Below are positions 11,754 to 59,646 of a DNA stretch of 64,000 nt, piece after piece. Every line of letters begins with the position of its first letter. The first letter of the stretch is position 1. The stretch lies in contig NC_135255.1 in NCBI RefSeq assembly GCF_964204865.1, positions 3,224,001-3,288,000 on the forward strand, given 5' to 3'. Source of the DNA: Styela clava (taxonomy: Eukaryota > Chordata > Ascidiacea > Stolidobranchia > Styelidae). Below the pieces are notes generated by a model, which saw only the letters and a program-made list of their open reading frames with translations, ran no database searches and was not told the DNA's origin. Both the position numbers and the translations under genes were made by a program.

Positions 11754-12367
11754 TTACGCAATTCGGTTATTAGCGTGACGAAATTGTTTTGATCCGTATT
11801 TTTGCTTTTTTGCAAATTCCTGTACTTGTAACACTGACTCCTTCAATGTTTTTCTATGTTTCTTCACATTCCAAAACCTTTTATCAAGTCTCTCCACGTT
11901 TGGCCAAAATAATTCGGCGTTTGACTTGCGCGCGGTTTTCATACGGTACCATGGGTTACCAAAGCTTTCTAGTCCGACGCTTGACCAAATCCGTTGATGC
12001 CATTGTACAGTGAGTGAATCAACTATGACATCCCATAATTGCATATAGTTAATAGTGGTATTGTTGTCATTCTTGTAAATTGGAGGAGGCGTGGACATTT
12101 ACTCTCGAAATTACCGTGTATATATTTGGTTGCAAGAAAGAGTTTGGATAGGCCCGCTTTACATGTATCATGCTTGGCCACGAAAAACTTAAGTCGTTTT
12201 TCCAATCCCTTACAAGCTTCTACTCTACGGGGTAATACAGCAAGCAAACGAAAGCATGTGAAACCAGCACAGACAACCAAGACAAATTTTATAGAGGACT
12301 CATAAAACCAGCTAGCATAGGCTACATACACCACTTGAGCCTGATCGCGCTTTTTCAGCACTTGCAA
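11754..12367 (-). pseudogene. Unrecognised minus-strand reading frames, possible broken gene
   Basis: Two minus-strand frames overlap: 12367-12023, then 12098-11754. Together they would cover about 200 residues, with a hydrophobic stretch (FVLVVCAGFTCFRLLAVL) in the first and a basic, tryptophan-containing C-terminal part (KKHRKTLKESVLQVQEFAKK) in the second. Codon use looks protein-like. The frames join only by a frameshift or a small intron near 12023-12098. I do not recognise the family. It could be a decayed gene, a divergent exon, or a sequencing frameshift. It is transcribed away from the dehydrogenase gene. Confidence 0.3.
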
Positions 12368-12700
12368 ATTTGCTATTTAGCAGATAAATCTAGAAGCATT
12401 AATGCTAATGTGCCCATTATTACTTTTTGACGCTCGAAGTAGGTCGCCGATTCTTAAAAGCGTAAGATCCACTCAACAACACTGGTCGCGATACTTTCTA
12501 ATTGCGTAATGTTTGTATTGCTATGAAGATAAATTGAAATGACTATCCAACGCCCGAACACAAACAATATCTGAGTGACCTCGTTGAGAGTTGTTTCGTA
12601 AAAAGGACAAATTCTTAGACAGGTCAGCGCTCAGCAGTTTCAATTTCACGAAACGACCAGTGCGACCTCAATATTTTATTTGTGACAAGTCAGCATTGTA

Positions 12701-14690
12701 ATGGAGTACATTCGAAGATTAACGGAAAGTTTAGAAGTTTGGCAATTTGTGGTCGTTGGTGTAGTTACCTTTGTAGTGATGAGAAAACTGCGCAGATACT
12801 TTACTGTTCTAAAGAAATACACGGCCGAAGGTAAAGTACCGTATACAATATAACTCTTTGTATTATTTTTTCCTATGTCACCGCCTTGCTAATGAATAAC
12901 ACGATACATTTGATGCATTAACAACCAGGCAAAACAATTTTGATCACTGGAGCCAATACAGGAATCGGCAGAGCAGCGGCAATCGAGTTTGCAAAGCGAG
13001 GTGGTCGTGTTATTTTAGCATGCCGTGATACAGAAAAGGCCAAGCGAGCGGCTTATTACATACGGGAGTGGGTGATATTTTTTCAGTATCTAGTTATCTT
13101 ATGTCAAATGACCTGTTCCAATACTGGTATTACAAATACCTATTTGTAACAAATAAAATTGATTGATTGATTGGTAATAACACATTTAAGCATTATTGCA
13201 TAATAAGCATCGTTTCCAACTCCATGGTGGGTATTTACAGTGAACTAATTCTGTCACATTTTATCCTAGCTTCTTTTGTATTTATGGCCTGTTCAGATGA
13301 CTGAAAGCACTCTGTTAAAAATAAAAGCAGTATCAGGAGCAAAATACAGAAATAGTTTGTAATTTACATTTAAATATATGCTTTGCAGAAGAACTAACAA
13401 AGGTTTGTTGGTTATTAAACAACTTGACCTCTCATCCCAGGATTCTGTTCGAAAGTTTGCAAATGACATTTTAGCAACTGAGGATAGACTGGATGTTTTG
13501 GTGAATAATGCAGGTAGGATGCCCAACATATTATTTTGAGGGAATTATCCCTTGGTGTCAAAACACACTAGGACAATATAACAGTTCTAAATATCAATCT
13601 AATAGCAAATATTATTTTGACCCATTCATTTTTGATTTAATTTAAGTCTAATGATTTGCACACTGGCAACTGAAGTATCGAATTTGTTGTTGCTAGAGCA
13701 GCATTTCAATCTGCTAGGCATAAAAGCTTCTTGTTCTGTTGTGTCCGAAATATTCAGTCATTGATATAACACAAAATGCTGTAGACCTTGTGCAAATCCT
13801 CAACGAATGATGCATCAATTTTTGGAAATGTTTTAGAGATTGATAAACTGATATAGCCATCCATTATAAGAATTTACAGCAAATGTTTGTATATTTTCTC
13901 TGATTTAAGGGGTGTTTGGACTTCCATACGGCCTGACTGAGGATGGAATTGAAACAACTTTTGCAGTAAATCATTTAAGCCATTTCTTGCTCACAAACAT
14001 GCTTTTAGATTTGATGAGAAAAAAAAAAGTAGGTATTTTGCATAATTTCCATCATTATATAAGTAAATATTTATTTACCTGTGATTGTTCAATTGAATGA
14101 ACTACCAAAAAATATTGTGTATAATTGTGGTGACTGTTTTCATTTCGGTTGACAAAAAAATCTCCCTCTTCCTGTCTGGAAAGAGGAAATACTGACATTA
14201 CAGTTTAATCCTAAACACAATTTTCCCATTACAGCATGCTCGTATCATCACAGTGACATCTATGCTCTATGCACGGGGTATAATTGATATAGATGATATT
14301 GTGAAAGGGGGGCACAAATCCAGTTCATACAGCCAGAGCAAGTTAGCAAACATCATGTGTGCTAATGTATTGAGCTCTCGGTTAGCTGGATCTGGGATCA
14401 CTGTAAATTCTGTAAGCCCTGGTATGGTGAAGACAGACTTAGCTCGGCATAAAATTGGAGAATCTTTCATGAAGAATCTCATGTATGAGACTGTAGGTCG
14501 ACTGCTTTTGAAAACCCCTGAACAAGGATGTGAAATGATTATTTCCTGTGCGTTGGATCCAGATTTTAAGAGCACAACTGGAAAGCTTTTCAGGAATGGC
14601 CAAAAACTAGAACTGAACGATGTAGCAAAAGATGAATCTACAGCATTGAGGTTATGGGATGTTTGTATGGATTTGACAAACTTGCATTGA
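12701..14690 (+). CDS. Retinol dehydrogenase-like short-chain dehydrogenase (RDH11-14 type)
   Basis: NAD(P)-dependent oxidoreductase of the classical SDR family; relatives reduce or oxidise retinoids and other lipid aldehydes at the ER or mitochondrial membrane. Exons: 12701-12830, 12929-13067, 13389-13513, 13910-14028, 14235-14690; 322 aa, phases consistent. Exon 1 gives an N-terminal membrane anchor ([11 protein letters not shown]). Cofactor motif [11 protein letters not shown] and the ACRD motif are in exon 2, NNAG spans exons 3-4, the catalytic Ser lies in TSMLYARG, and the YxxxK pair is YSQSK (exon 5), followed by [10 protein letters not shown]. Exon 2 uses the GTGGGT donor after CGGGA; the next GT would break the frame. 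The substrate cannot be told from sequence; RDH11, 12, 13 and 14 are all close. Confidence 0.9.
13100..13175 (+). repeat. Probable LINE or SINE 3' tail with (ATTG)n
   Basis: In intron 2 of the dehydrogenase, the sequence ends in AATAAAATTGATTGATTG, a short tandem tail typical of CR1/L2-like retroposon 3' ends. Only the tail is recognised. Confidence 0.35.
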
Positions 14691-16590
14691 TATAGGTTGC
14701 TTCCGAGTGTATTTCAGGTAGTACTAAAATATATGTTTTCTACTGGTATTCTTCACCTTCTGCCAGTGCCATGACCCTTTAAACAACATTCCTAATTTTG
14801 TGTGGAGGTGTGAGTCACAAAAAGTATGTGGCATAAAATTAGAATTTTTTACAATTACCACTGTTTTATTATCAGTTTGAAATATATGTACTTTTAGATA
14901 TTCACATCATTATTGGGTTTGATCGGTCTTTGTGATTGTGGGTGACAGTTATAGATACATGTGGGTAAATGTAGATCTTGTTTGATCGTTTTTTTTTTTG
15001 AAGCTGGTATGGTGTCACAGAAAACCGATTATAGCAAGCAGATAAAGTAATTTTATGTATATTTATGAATGCGTTTATACAACCGCGTTGGTCAGATAAA
15101 CTATTTGTTAAAAGTTTTAGTCAGCGCACCTTCACATGGGGAGATATGAAAGTGATCTTTTGAATAGGTACAAACAGCAACTCTTATTTTCGTATACCGA
15201 ATTTGAGAATGTTGCTTTTTACGGCTATATTTGCACTAGGCCAATATAGAAGAATTGCAAAATCGTCGCCCCACCGAACTGACGTGAAATCGGATGCAAA
15301 CACCACGTTTCCTAGTCAAGTGAACACCATTCAGACGGCGCTGGTGAGCAGCGCGGGAAATACTGTTTGAGTGAAGAAGGCGATCTTTTATATTAGGTAA
15401 ACAGAACTCACGCATGCGCATTACGTCCGATCATCACCGCCTTTTTCTTTGTTCTTTCGATCTGTCTGCGCGGACGTGTTCTTTCGATTTTCCTCGTGAC
15501 ACTGTAAAGATGTCGTCTTTAACCAAATGTCCGTTTATTTTGTTTCACTAACAACATGTGAGTCTGTACGCGAAGCTCTGATTACTCTGGATGGAGGTTC
15601 AACGGCTGCCGATGGGTTCGTTTTGTGCTGGATTTTATTGGATAAAAGGTAGGTGCATTCTTATCGCAGTATGGGTTGGATTTAGTCTGTGCAGTCATGC
15701 GTGTCGTATGCGTTCATGTTATACGACTTATTGAGTTAATGGCTGGTTACTATAAACTGTATTTTATTGATAATCTACCGTCTTGATCGTGTTCTTGTGT
15801 TATCGGCACCGTTTGACTCTTTCTGTCTGAATTTGCTTCATGCTGGAAGATGATAAATTACATCATAAACTTCCTTCCATCCAGCCATTTTTTTATATCT
15901 TGAGCTCCAGAATTTTTTTTGTAAATGCTTTAAACTAGAAAATACTGCCAGACTGCTGGAATGTCTTTATTTATAAAATACCTGATATTTTATCAGAAAT
16001 TCTATTACCTCTGTACCATTTTTTATTTATAATTTGTGGCACATAGTCCTAATGAAAGCTAAAAAAAACCAAGACGCACTTGCTAGACCATGTGGTTAAC
16101 CAATATCAACTAATTTTATCTCAAGTTCGTTTAAGTATGGTCATCCGATGTGAAAATGTTAACCATTCCTTGTTTTCAAACTCGTCAAAGATCTAAGTGC
16201 TCTTTGTTGAATAGGACCCAGTTTCAAAAGAGATTCGACATAATTTTATGTTACCTTCAGGATGGTAAATTATTCAGATTTCAGTATGGTACAATATCCT
16301 AATTCCAAGAATGTCCAGTCATGTCATTTGGTTCAATAAAACAAACACTCCATGTGTCTCACAAATGAGGAACGACGGGCAGATGAGTCATAACGCACCA
16401 TGCTTGTCTCAAAAATAATCTAAATAAATCGTGGCTATCATGTGACCAAAATTGCTGTTTTTTCCTAAAAACTCTCGAACGCCATGGTAAAAATTTTTTT
16501 CTTTGGTAAATCAGATTCTTTTTTCCAGGGGAATTCAATATTGACGTTTTTAGATAGCGCTTCTTTGTAGTATTTTGTGCAACTTCATCA
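14691..16590. other. Dehydrogenase 3' UTR and upstream region of the remodeller
   Basis: No further coding exon recognised. Around 15400-15650 the base composition is richer in CG dinucleotides and ends in a donor-like AAAAG|GTAGGTGC at 15648/15649. This could be the promoter and a non-coding first exon of the remodeller, spliced to the acceptor at 19752. That is a guess from composition and one splice site. Confidence 0.25.
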
Positions 16591-16596
16591 TACTGT

Positions 16597-16985
16597 ATTT
16601 TTACCGATATTGAGGGACAACAATGTCCAGACCTCTCCCAAAGGAGGGGTGTGTGATCATCGGTAAAATGCTTTTCTCTGAAACGGGACAATGTCCCTCG
16701 ATCTGTATAATGTGCGTACTGTATTGAGGGATCATGCCTGACTTTGGCAAATACCACCAAGCAACCATTTCATGCTGCAAATCCCCTGCGGGTGAAATAT
16801 ACGCTTCTTATAGAGCCCGGCGTGCACACATGCCATCGTCGCGGCAATACAGTACGGCACACTTTACAGATCGAGAGACAATCTCTCGTTTTAGAGAAAC
16901 CTATTTTAACGGTGATCGAATATCCCTCCTTCGATGGACGTCTGGCGGATTTTGTCTCCCGATATCGATAAATTGAAGCTGCGCA
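16597..16985. repeat. Inverted repeat pair (arms 16597-16733 and 16850-16985)
   Basis: The left arm read in reverse and the right arm read forward share a long imperfect match around ATCGAGNGACAAT...TTTTAGAGAAA and onward. Both contain a CAATACAGTACG block (reverse at about 16714-16727, forward at 16845-16862). Translations of the arms are also alike (DRGTLSRFREKHF and DRETISRFRETYF), but this follows from the DNA repeat and is not evidence of a gene. Confidence 0.65.
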
Positions 16986-18806
16986 ATAAACTAACAAAAA
17001 GCGCAATCTAAAACCATCACCATTGAATTCCTCGTGAAAAAATAATCAGATCTACCGATGTAAAAAAAATTTTACCGGTGCGTTCGAGAGAAATGAGCAA
17101 AAAACGATTGACGGCGTGTGACGTCACTGAATTTCAATCGACGCACGCAGGCACACATCGGCCGTTCCTCGACGTAAACCTTGGCGTGCCGTGTTTCTCT
17201 CATTTTCAATGTAGATAGGATGGCGTGTTAACGATAATAAATGCATCAGAGATAATAAAAATTACATTTTGATAACACACAATCGATAAACAGTAAAATT
17301 AATGCCTCGATATAGCATTAGATGAATTAGTTCATAAAGCAATAATTTAATCTAATGCCGCAACGAGACATTCATATGCCGCAAAATGTGCAACTTGCGT
17401 AATTTATACAAGAATAGATCGACGAAAAACGAGAATTAAATTAGCAAAATAACTTTCATGATGTATTCATATGCCGCAAATGTTCAGTTTGCATAATTTA
17501 TACTAGTATAGATCGGTAAAAAACAAGATTCAAAATAATATAATGTCCCATCGATACATTCATATGCCGCAAATGTTTAACTTCGAAAGTTACGGTATAC
17601 GAGAATAATTTAATTCAATGCCACATCGAGGCATTCATATGCCACAAATGTTAATCTATACGAAAATAATTTAATTCATATGCCGCAAATGATCAACTTG
17701 CATAATTTACACAATAATAGATCGGCAAGAAACAAGAATCAAATTAGCAAAATAATGTAATATCATGCCGCATCGATGTATTCATATGCCGCAAATGTTC
17801 AATTTGCGTAATTTATACTAGTATAGATCGATGAAAAACAAGATTCAAACTAATATAATGCGGCATCGATACATTCATATGTCGCGAATGTTTAACTTCG
17901 AAGTATACGGAATACGAGAATATTTTAATTCAATGCCACGTCGAGGCAATCATATACCGCAAATGTTAATTTGCGTGATTTATGCAAGAATAGATAGGTG
18001 AAAAACAAGAATCAAATTAATATAATGCCGCATTGATGCATTCGTATGCCGCAAATGATCAATTTACGTAGTCTGTGAAAAACAAGAATCAAATTGGCAA
18101 AATAGTTTAATCCAATTAATCATCGAGGCTTTTATTTTACTATAGATTGTTGACGCTCAAATTTAAATAAAAATCTCGAATATAATTATTTGTCGTTGTG
18201 CGTTCTAGAAGTTTCAGTTCTAAATAACCGAAGATGCTATGTTAAATTGTTGTAATTACAGGTATTAACGGGCATACAAAGTTTCACTATCGATATTAAT
18301 TTAACTATTGAAAAAAAAACTTTGATATCGTGCATCGTTTTGACTTCGTTATACGACAATTCAAACGATGTCATGTAGTCACAAACACTTAATAATAAAA
18401 TTAGTTGGACTCGTAGACGTATTAATCGAAACGCATAATTTTGTAATCTCTTGATATTATTTGAAAGTAATTATTTTATTCACAGACGTTTGCATTTACG
18501 CAACATTATTTTAATTAGGCACTACCAACAGTAGACTGAATATAATGATTCAGAAATACATCGTATATCTAACCATATAGGTCAGTATACATCGGTAAAA
18601 AACGAAAACCAAATTAGCAAAATTCGAGAGCCCTGTCGATCTGTGCGTGACTTTCTTTGACGTCATATCCAGACATCTGACGTTCTCACGCATCTAGCTC
18701 GCAGACGACTCGACGCCCCCGGTTTCACAGACGCCTATTCATATTTTGGCTCTTCCGGAATGTAGACGCAAATCCGGATTCGGGATAGTGTGCCGTACTG
18801 CAATAA
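16845..18806. mobile_element. Element with CAATACAGTACGGCACAC ends around a satellite-like array
   Basis: The left end CAATACAGTACGGCACAC (from 16845) pairs with GTGTGCCGTACTGCAAT near 18787-18804. Between them lie subterminal GACGTCA strings and an array of ATTCATATGCCGCAAA units (17360-18150). No transposase frame is visible. The ends and outer boundaries are approximate. Confidence 0.6.
17360..18150 (+). repeat. Satellite-like array with ~315-bp higher-order period
   Basis: The motif ATTCATATGCCGCAAATG recurs near 17369, 17465, 17560, 17632, 17781, 17872, 17947 and 18039. Units of about 75, 91-95 and 150 bp follow in an order that itself repeats: 17465 to 17781, 17560 to 17872 and 17632 to 17947 are each 312-316 bp apart. 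Each longer unit also has AATTTATACTAGTATAGATC and AAAAACAAGAATCAAATTAG parts. Confidence 0.8.
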
Positions 18807-19752
18807 ATCTAGAAGCAAATTTTGTCGGAATTAATTGCTTTCATTCCCACTTGTGATGGTGACCGAACATAACGGGAAATTTTTGCATTCCTCAATTTAC
18901 AGAGTTTCAAATAGCTCCTAAATATTTTTTAGTATCGTGGATTTTACCTTATCCTGACGATGTTGATGATAATATCGTTCAGTTTAAGTTGGTGGTATTA
19001 CTTCATAAGCACAAATAATAGCATAACAACCGACATGAAAGATTTAAATCAGTGCTGACTCGAAAAACGAAACACTATTCTCGGTCTTAATTATTAGTCA
19101 TTGGTTGATGGATATTTGGGAATTGGTTCACTCATTCGATTATGACTATGATCGTGTAATACCATTTGTGTTTTTCTGAATCAAAGAATGGTGGAACAAA
19201 GTAAAAAAAATTAAAGCCCGTGCTAGCACAACAATTAATCCTTGTGTAGAGGGATAATTGTGGCAAAATTCAGCTTAACAATGTTGGTGTACTAAATGAC
19301 AGTCATCATGACGATAAACAGTCTGAATTTATAACAAAAATTGACATGGCAAAAAGCGTGTGTGCTGTAAAGAACTTTTGGTTTTCCTAGAACTTGAAGT
19401 AGAAATTAAAACATTCCACTAGGTGCCTAGTTGCTCCTTTTTTCTGTGCTTGCCAAGATGCACCATAATTCGTAGGTGTGAATACTGTAGGTTTATCAAG
19501 AAAACCGCTAATTTGAATATTATCACACATTCCATTTATATTTATAATAATATGCCCATAGATTTTAGAAAAGTGAATAAAATATTTGGGGGATTTCAGA
19601 ATGTATTCGAAATAGTCCAGTATTTGGGTATGGCCGTCCCTATAAGTGCCCAGGTTTTCATTGTCCTAAAATAGCTCGTGAACCATTTCAATTAATTTAT
19701 CCTTGAAATGACTTTTGTTACCTGTAGCTGTAACTAAGTCTCTTTTTTTCAG
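18807..19752. other. Region just upstream of the remodeller, no gene seen
   Basis: AT-rich. It ends in a strong acceptor (CTCTTTTTTTCAG, AG at 19751-19752), so a 5' UTR exon starts at 19753. The upstream partner, by cis-splicing or trans-spliced leader, was not identified. Confidence 0.4.
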
Positions 19753-19801
19753 AAACAATAGTCTACCGCAATTTAAATGAACATTACACCATCTGATCAA
19801 A

Positions 19802-56532
<36,731 letters not shown>

Positions 56533-56645
56533 GAGTTGTCTGACACCGATCTTTCCGATAAATATGTATGTTGGAAAGTGATTAGACTGTGGTGGATTTT
56601 GACCAATTTGAGGAATTATTTTGGTTTTTGGATACTTGTATTCTG

Positions 56646-56911
56646 AATAAACTTTTCCCAATTTTAGTTCGTTTTTTCTTTTATTGATTGTCTTTTTTAC
56701 TTTCATGTGAAATCTACCATTCAAGGAAATAGAATTATTCTGTTATATATCATTGATATCATCCCAATACCTGTTGGCTTTTGTGTTTTTCATAATATAG
56801 ATGGATTTGACTAATTATGAACTATCGTTTATCTTATATGCGGCCTAATGAATATTATTGATTTTGCTTAATTTTGTAGTACTCACTGATCATGGCCTTG
56901 TTTGAAATAAA
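56646..56911 (+). terminator. Likely poly(A) signals of the long form
   Basis: AATAAA at 56646-56651 (114 bases after the stop) and again at 56906-56911. Either could end the message. Confidence 0.55.
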
Positions 56912-56999
56912 TATATATCATCTGTTAAATTCTTTTGATTAGTTGTTTGTATTTTTGCAATCCACATTAGGCTTGCACATAATCCACGAAAATCAATTC

Positions 57000-58600
57000 C
57001 ATATTTATGGCAAAATCGCTTACGTAATGGCCCGTAAACAATAAAAGTTTTATTGAGGCATGCGACAGTTTAAAAAACGCTTTTTTAAGCATTGAAAATC
57101 GCAAAATTTCGTGCGCTTCCGGCACACATTATGTTTGGTCGGCGTTACAAAACATATCGTCACTAAAATCGGAGCACTGTTAATTGACGAAAATTTTCGT
57201 TTCAACATTATACAAGGTTTGAAAAACTGGACAATTTTCTCCGGGTTGTGATGATATATAAGATATTAAATCAATTTTTATTATGCTAAAATAAATTTTA
57301 CAGCAGATTTATGAATTTTTTGAACGGTTTTATCTTAAAAATAATCGGAGAGGCAGCATTGCGATGTTACAAGAACCTCAAAAATTTGTCGAATTCGCAA
57401 AAATAGGGATCAAAGCTTTATATAATGGGGCACAACTTTATGTCCGCAGGTGCCCGTGGTATTTCAAAATTGGGAAGATTGTATTTATTCGACGCAACCG
57501 CTGGTTAAATTGAAGACAATTGAATTAATAAAGCAAGACATTTAAATATGTCCTTATCGGTCACGAATTGATTACTTGGCACAACGGAAAAATCATTATT
57601 CGTTGTAAAAGTCTGGCTCTTTCAAACAAGTGGCGTAATCGCGGCGTTTAATATGTGTTTTTGATAATGATATACTTTATATGTATTTTCCTTGTACGAA
57701 ATAAAATTTTACTCTACGGGATTTTATATCAGTTGTTGAGATATTTTTAATGGCGATAACGAGTTCGCAAGATTCCAAAAATACGTATTAAAATTAAATA
57801 CATCAGGCAGTTCATCTCATATTTTCATGTCCACAGATCGTCGTGGCTTTCAGAGAAGTAATGTTTTAAATTTGACGTGAGAAGGAGCAACCGCGAGTTA
57901 CGTTGGACATAATTAAATGAATATATAGAGACATTTTAGAATCTCGTAGTTGCCATGGATTGAATATTTTACGCGACAGAAAAATCATACGCTGAAATAA
58001 CGTCTCTTTAACGAGCGCGTAATCGCAATGTTTGTAACAGACGGCAATGAAAATTTCCGATTTTAAAACCCTCCTTTTTGAAACATCGATATTATTCAGG
58101 TAAACTCTTAATTTCCACCATTTCCCCCTTCTCGCAAATATCTAACTGCACATCTCGTGCCACGAGGACACCATAGTTAGTATTTTCTCGTCCGTTGGCC
58201 AAAACTCGTTTTTATGCGATCGTCGAAGTCCGAGGATAATCAAATGAGAGTCTGCAACTTGAAATTTCTGGCTGAAAATAAAGGGAGTGAATACTATGAC
58301 TGAAAAACGGATTTATAAAATACCGCAAATAATAAAAAAACATCACATTAGTTTCGTTTTAGAAGTCGCACTGGCTATCTTGGACACCGTAAATTGGTAA
58401 AATTTCGTGTTCCTGCGGATGACTTTATTAGCTTGAAACTATGCCATAGAAACTGAAGTTTTTAAATTGCCATCTCTCGAACACTCGGCATTCCATGCAT
58501 CAAAATTAAATGCAATCGGGTAGTTAACCTGAAATTTTCATATCCGCGGATTGTCTTAATCTGTGAAATATACCAAACTCCAACTCAACAGCTCTGCTCG
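57000..58600 (+). repeat. Copy of the hAT-interior repeat module family
   Basis: From about 57030 the sequence follows the interior of the hAT element at 25809 (compare 26215-27310), including GCAAAATTTCGTG, GGCACACATTATGTTTGGTC and two or three copies of the module (near 57430, 57809 and 58510). The element ends were not found, so the boundaries are approximate. Confidence 0.7.
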
Positions 58601-59233
58601 GAACACCACCGTCAGTCAGCTGATATACCAAAGCGTATATATACAGTGTGAATAAGATTCTACTGATCTGTGATGTAAGAGATCGATGACTGGATGGTGA
58701 CTGCTTCCCTTTTATTTTACGGACAGAAAGTCTGGTACGGTACACTCTGGATGACTGGGTTGAGCAAATACTTAGCTTTGCCGCAATTAGTTCGTCAGAT
58801 ACAGAAAGCGTATAGTCTACTACATACAAACATAGTACTGATATTCGAATATTACTGTCTGACTGCTTGGACTGTAGGCTATTAGGTTCAATCTGTCAAT
58901 AGGTTGAGTATCTTTTTTTGTTTTATTTCTGGCCTAAGCCTCTGGTTTGTATTATGAAGTTTTCAAAATAAACTATCAGTGAATGTTAGAACCTTTCTGA
59001 ACAGTTAATAAGGTGCCTTGGATCATTTGTATGTATTCCTGTATTCAGAAATGATATCAGCAGTTCAAAAATAAATTACGATTGGATTAATCACATAGCA
59101 TGGCGTTTTTATCAAATACATACCGAAAAGCTTAGTGATCTTCAACGATTTTTTAATATTTGAAGAAATTTTGTTCAGGTTCTTCGGTACCGTATCCTAA
59201 ATTAAACCCTTGCTGAAAGAACTGACAAAAGGC
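58601..59233. other. Upstream of the CHP1-like gene, no gene seen
   Basis: AT-rich sequence without a convincing exon. The short open frames on both strands near 58524-58885 have no family resemblance. Confidence 0.45.
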
Positions 59234-59530
59234 GATAAAATGGCTTAACTATATGGCGAACAACAGCCTCTTGTCGATTACCATTTTATACCGGTATGGG
59301 ATTAGTCAGGTATTTGTTTTTGGAAACATGGACCTGATGACGTTAGAAGCCGTAACTGACCAGCGGTTATGTGAACCACCTTACAGCGGCGAGGAGTCCA
59401 GCAATCCTCTCGCACATAACCATCTCTGCATGGGATTCGAACCTGCGAACCCACGCAGAGTAATCAGTGGTAAGGTGGTGAGCGCACTCCTAACGCTTAG
59501 CAGTAGCACGATGAGCCACACCGCCGATAT
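59234..59530 (-). repeat. tRNA-derived SINE, copy 2
   Basis: Same family and orientation as 9206-9512. B box GTTCGAATCC at 59433-59442 and A box TGGCTCATCGTG at 59507-59518 (minus strand), with a 6-bp insertion relative to copy 1 near the A box. It ends 117 bp before the CHP1-like start codon, so it probably lies in that gene's promoter or 5' UTR. Confidence 0.8.
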
Positions 59531-59646
59531 AGTATTTGGTTTATTTACTACTGTACTAATTATCTTTATTTCAATGCCTATCACAGTTACTTTGTAGTAT
59601 ATTTTAGACATTGATATTTTGGTTGTTTTCCTTATTAACATTAAAA

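Noticed and set aside
16359..17006. Open frames with similar proteins on both strands
   Set aside because: The similarity comes from the inverted DNA repeat. Both strands are open, as expected for repeat sequence, not for a gene.
17360..18150. CRISPR-like array of short repeats
   Set aside because: The organism is eukaryotic, repeats and spacers both recur, and the spacing follows a higher-order satellite pattern.
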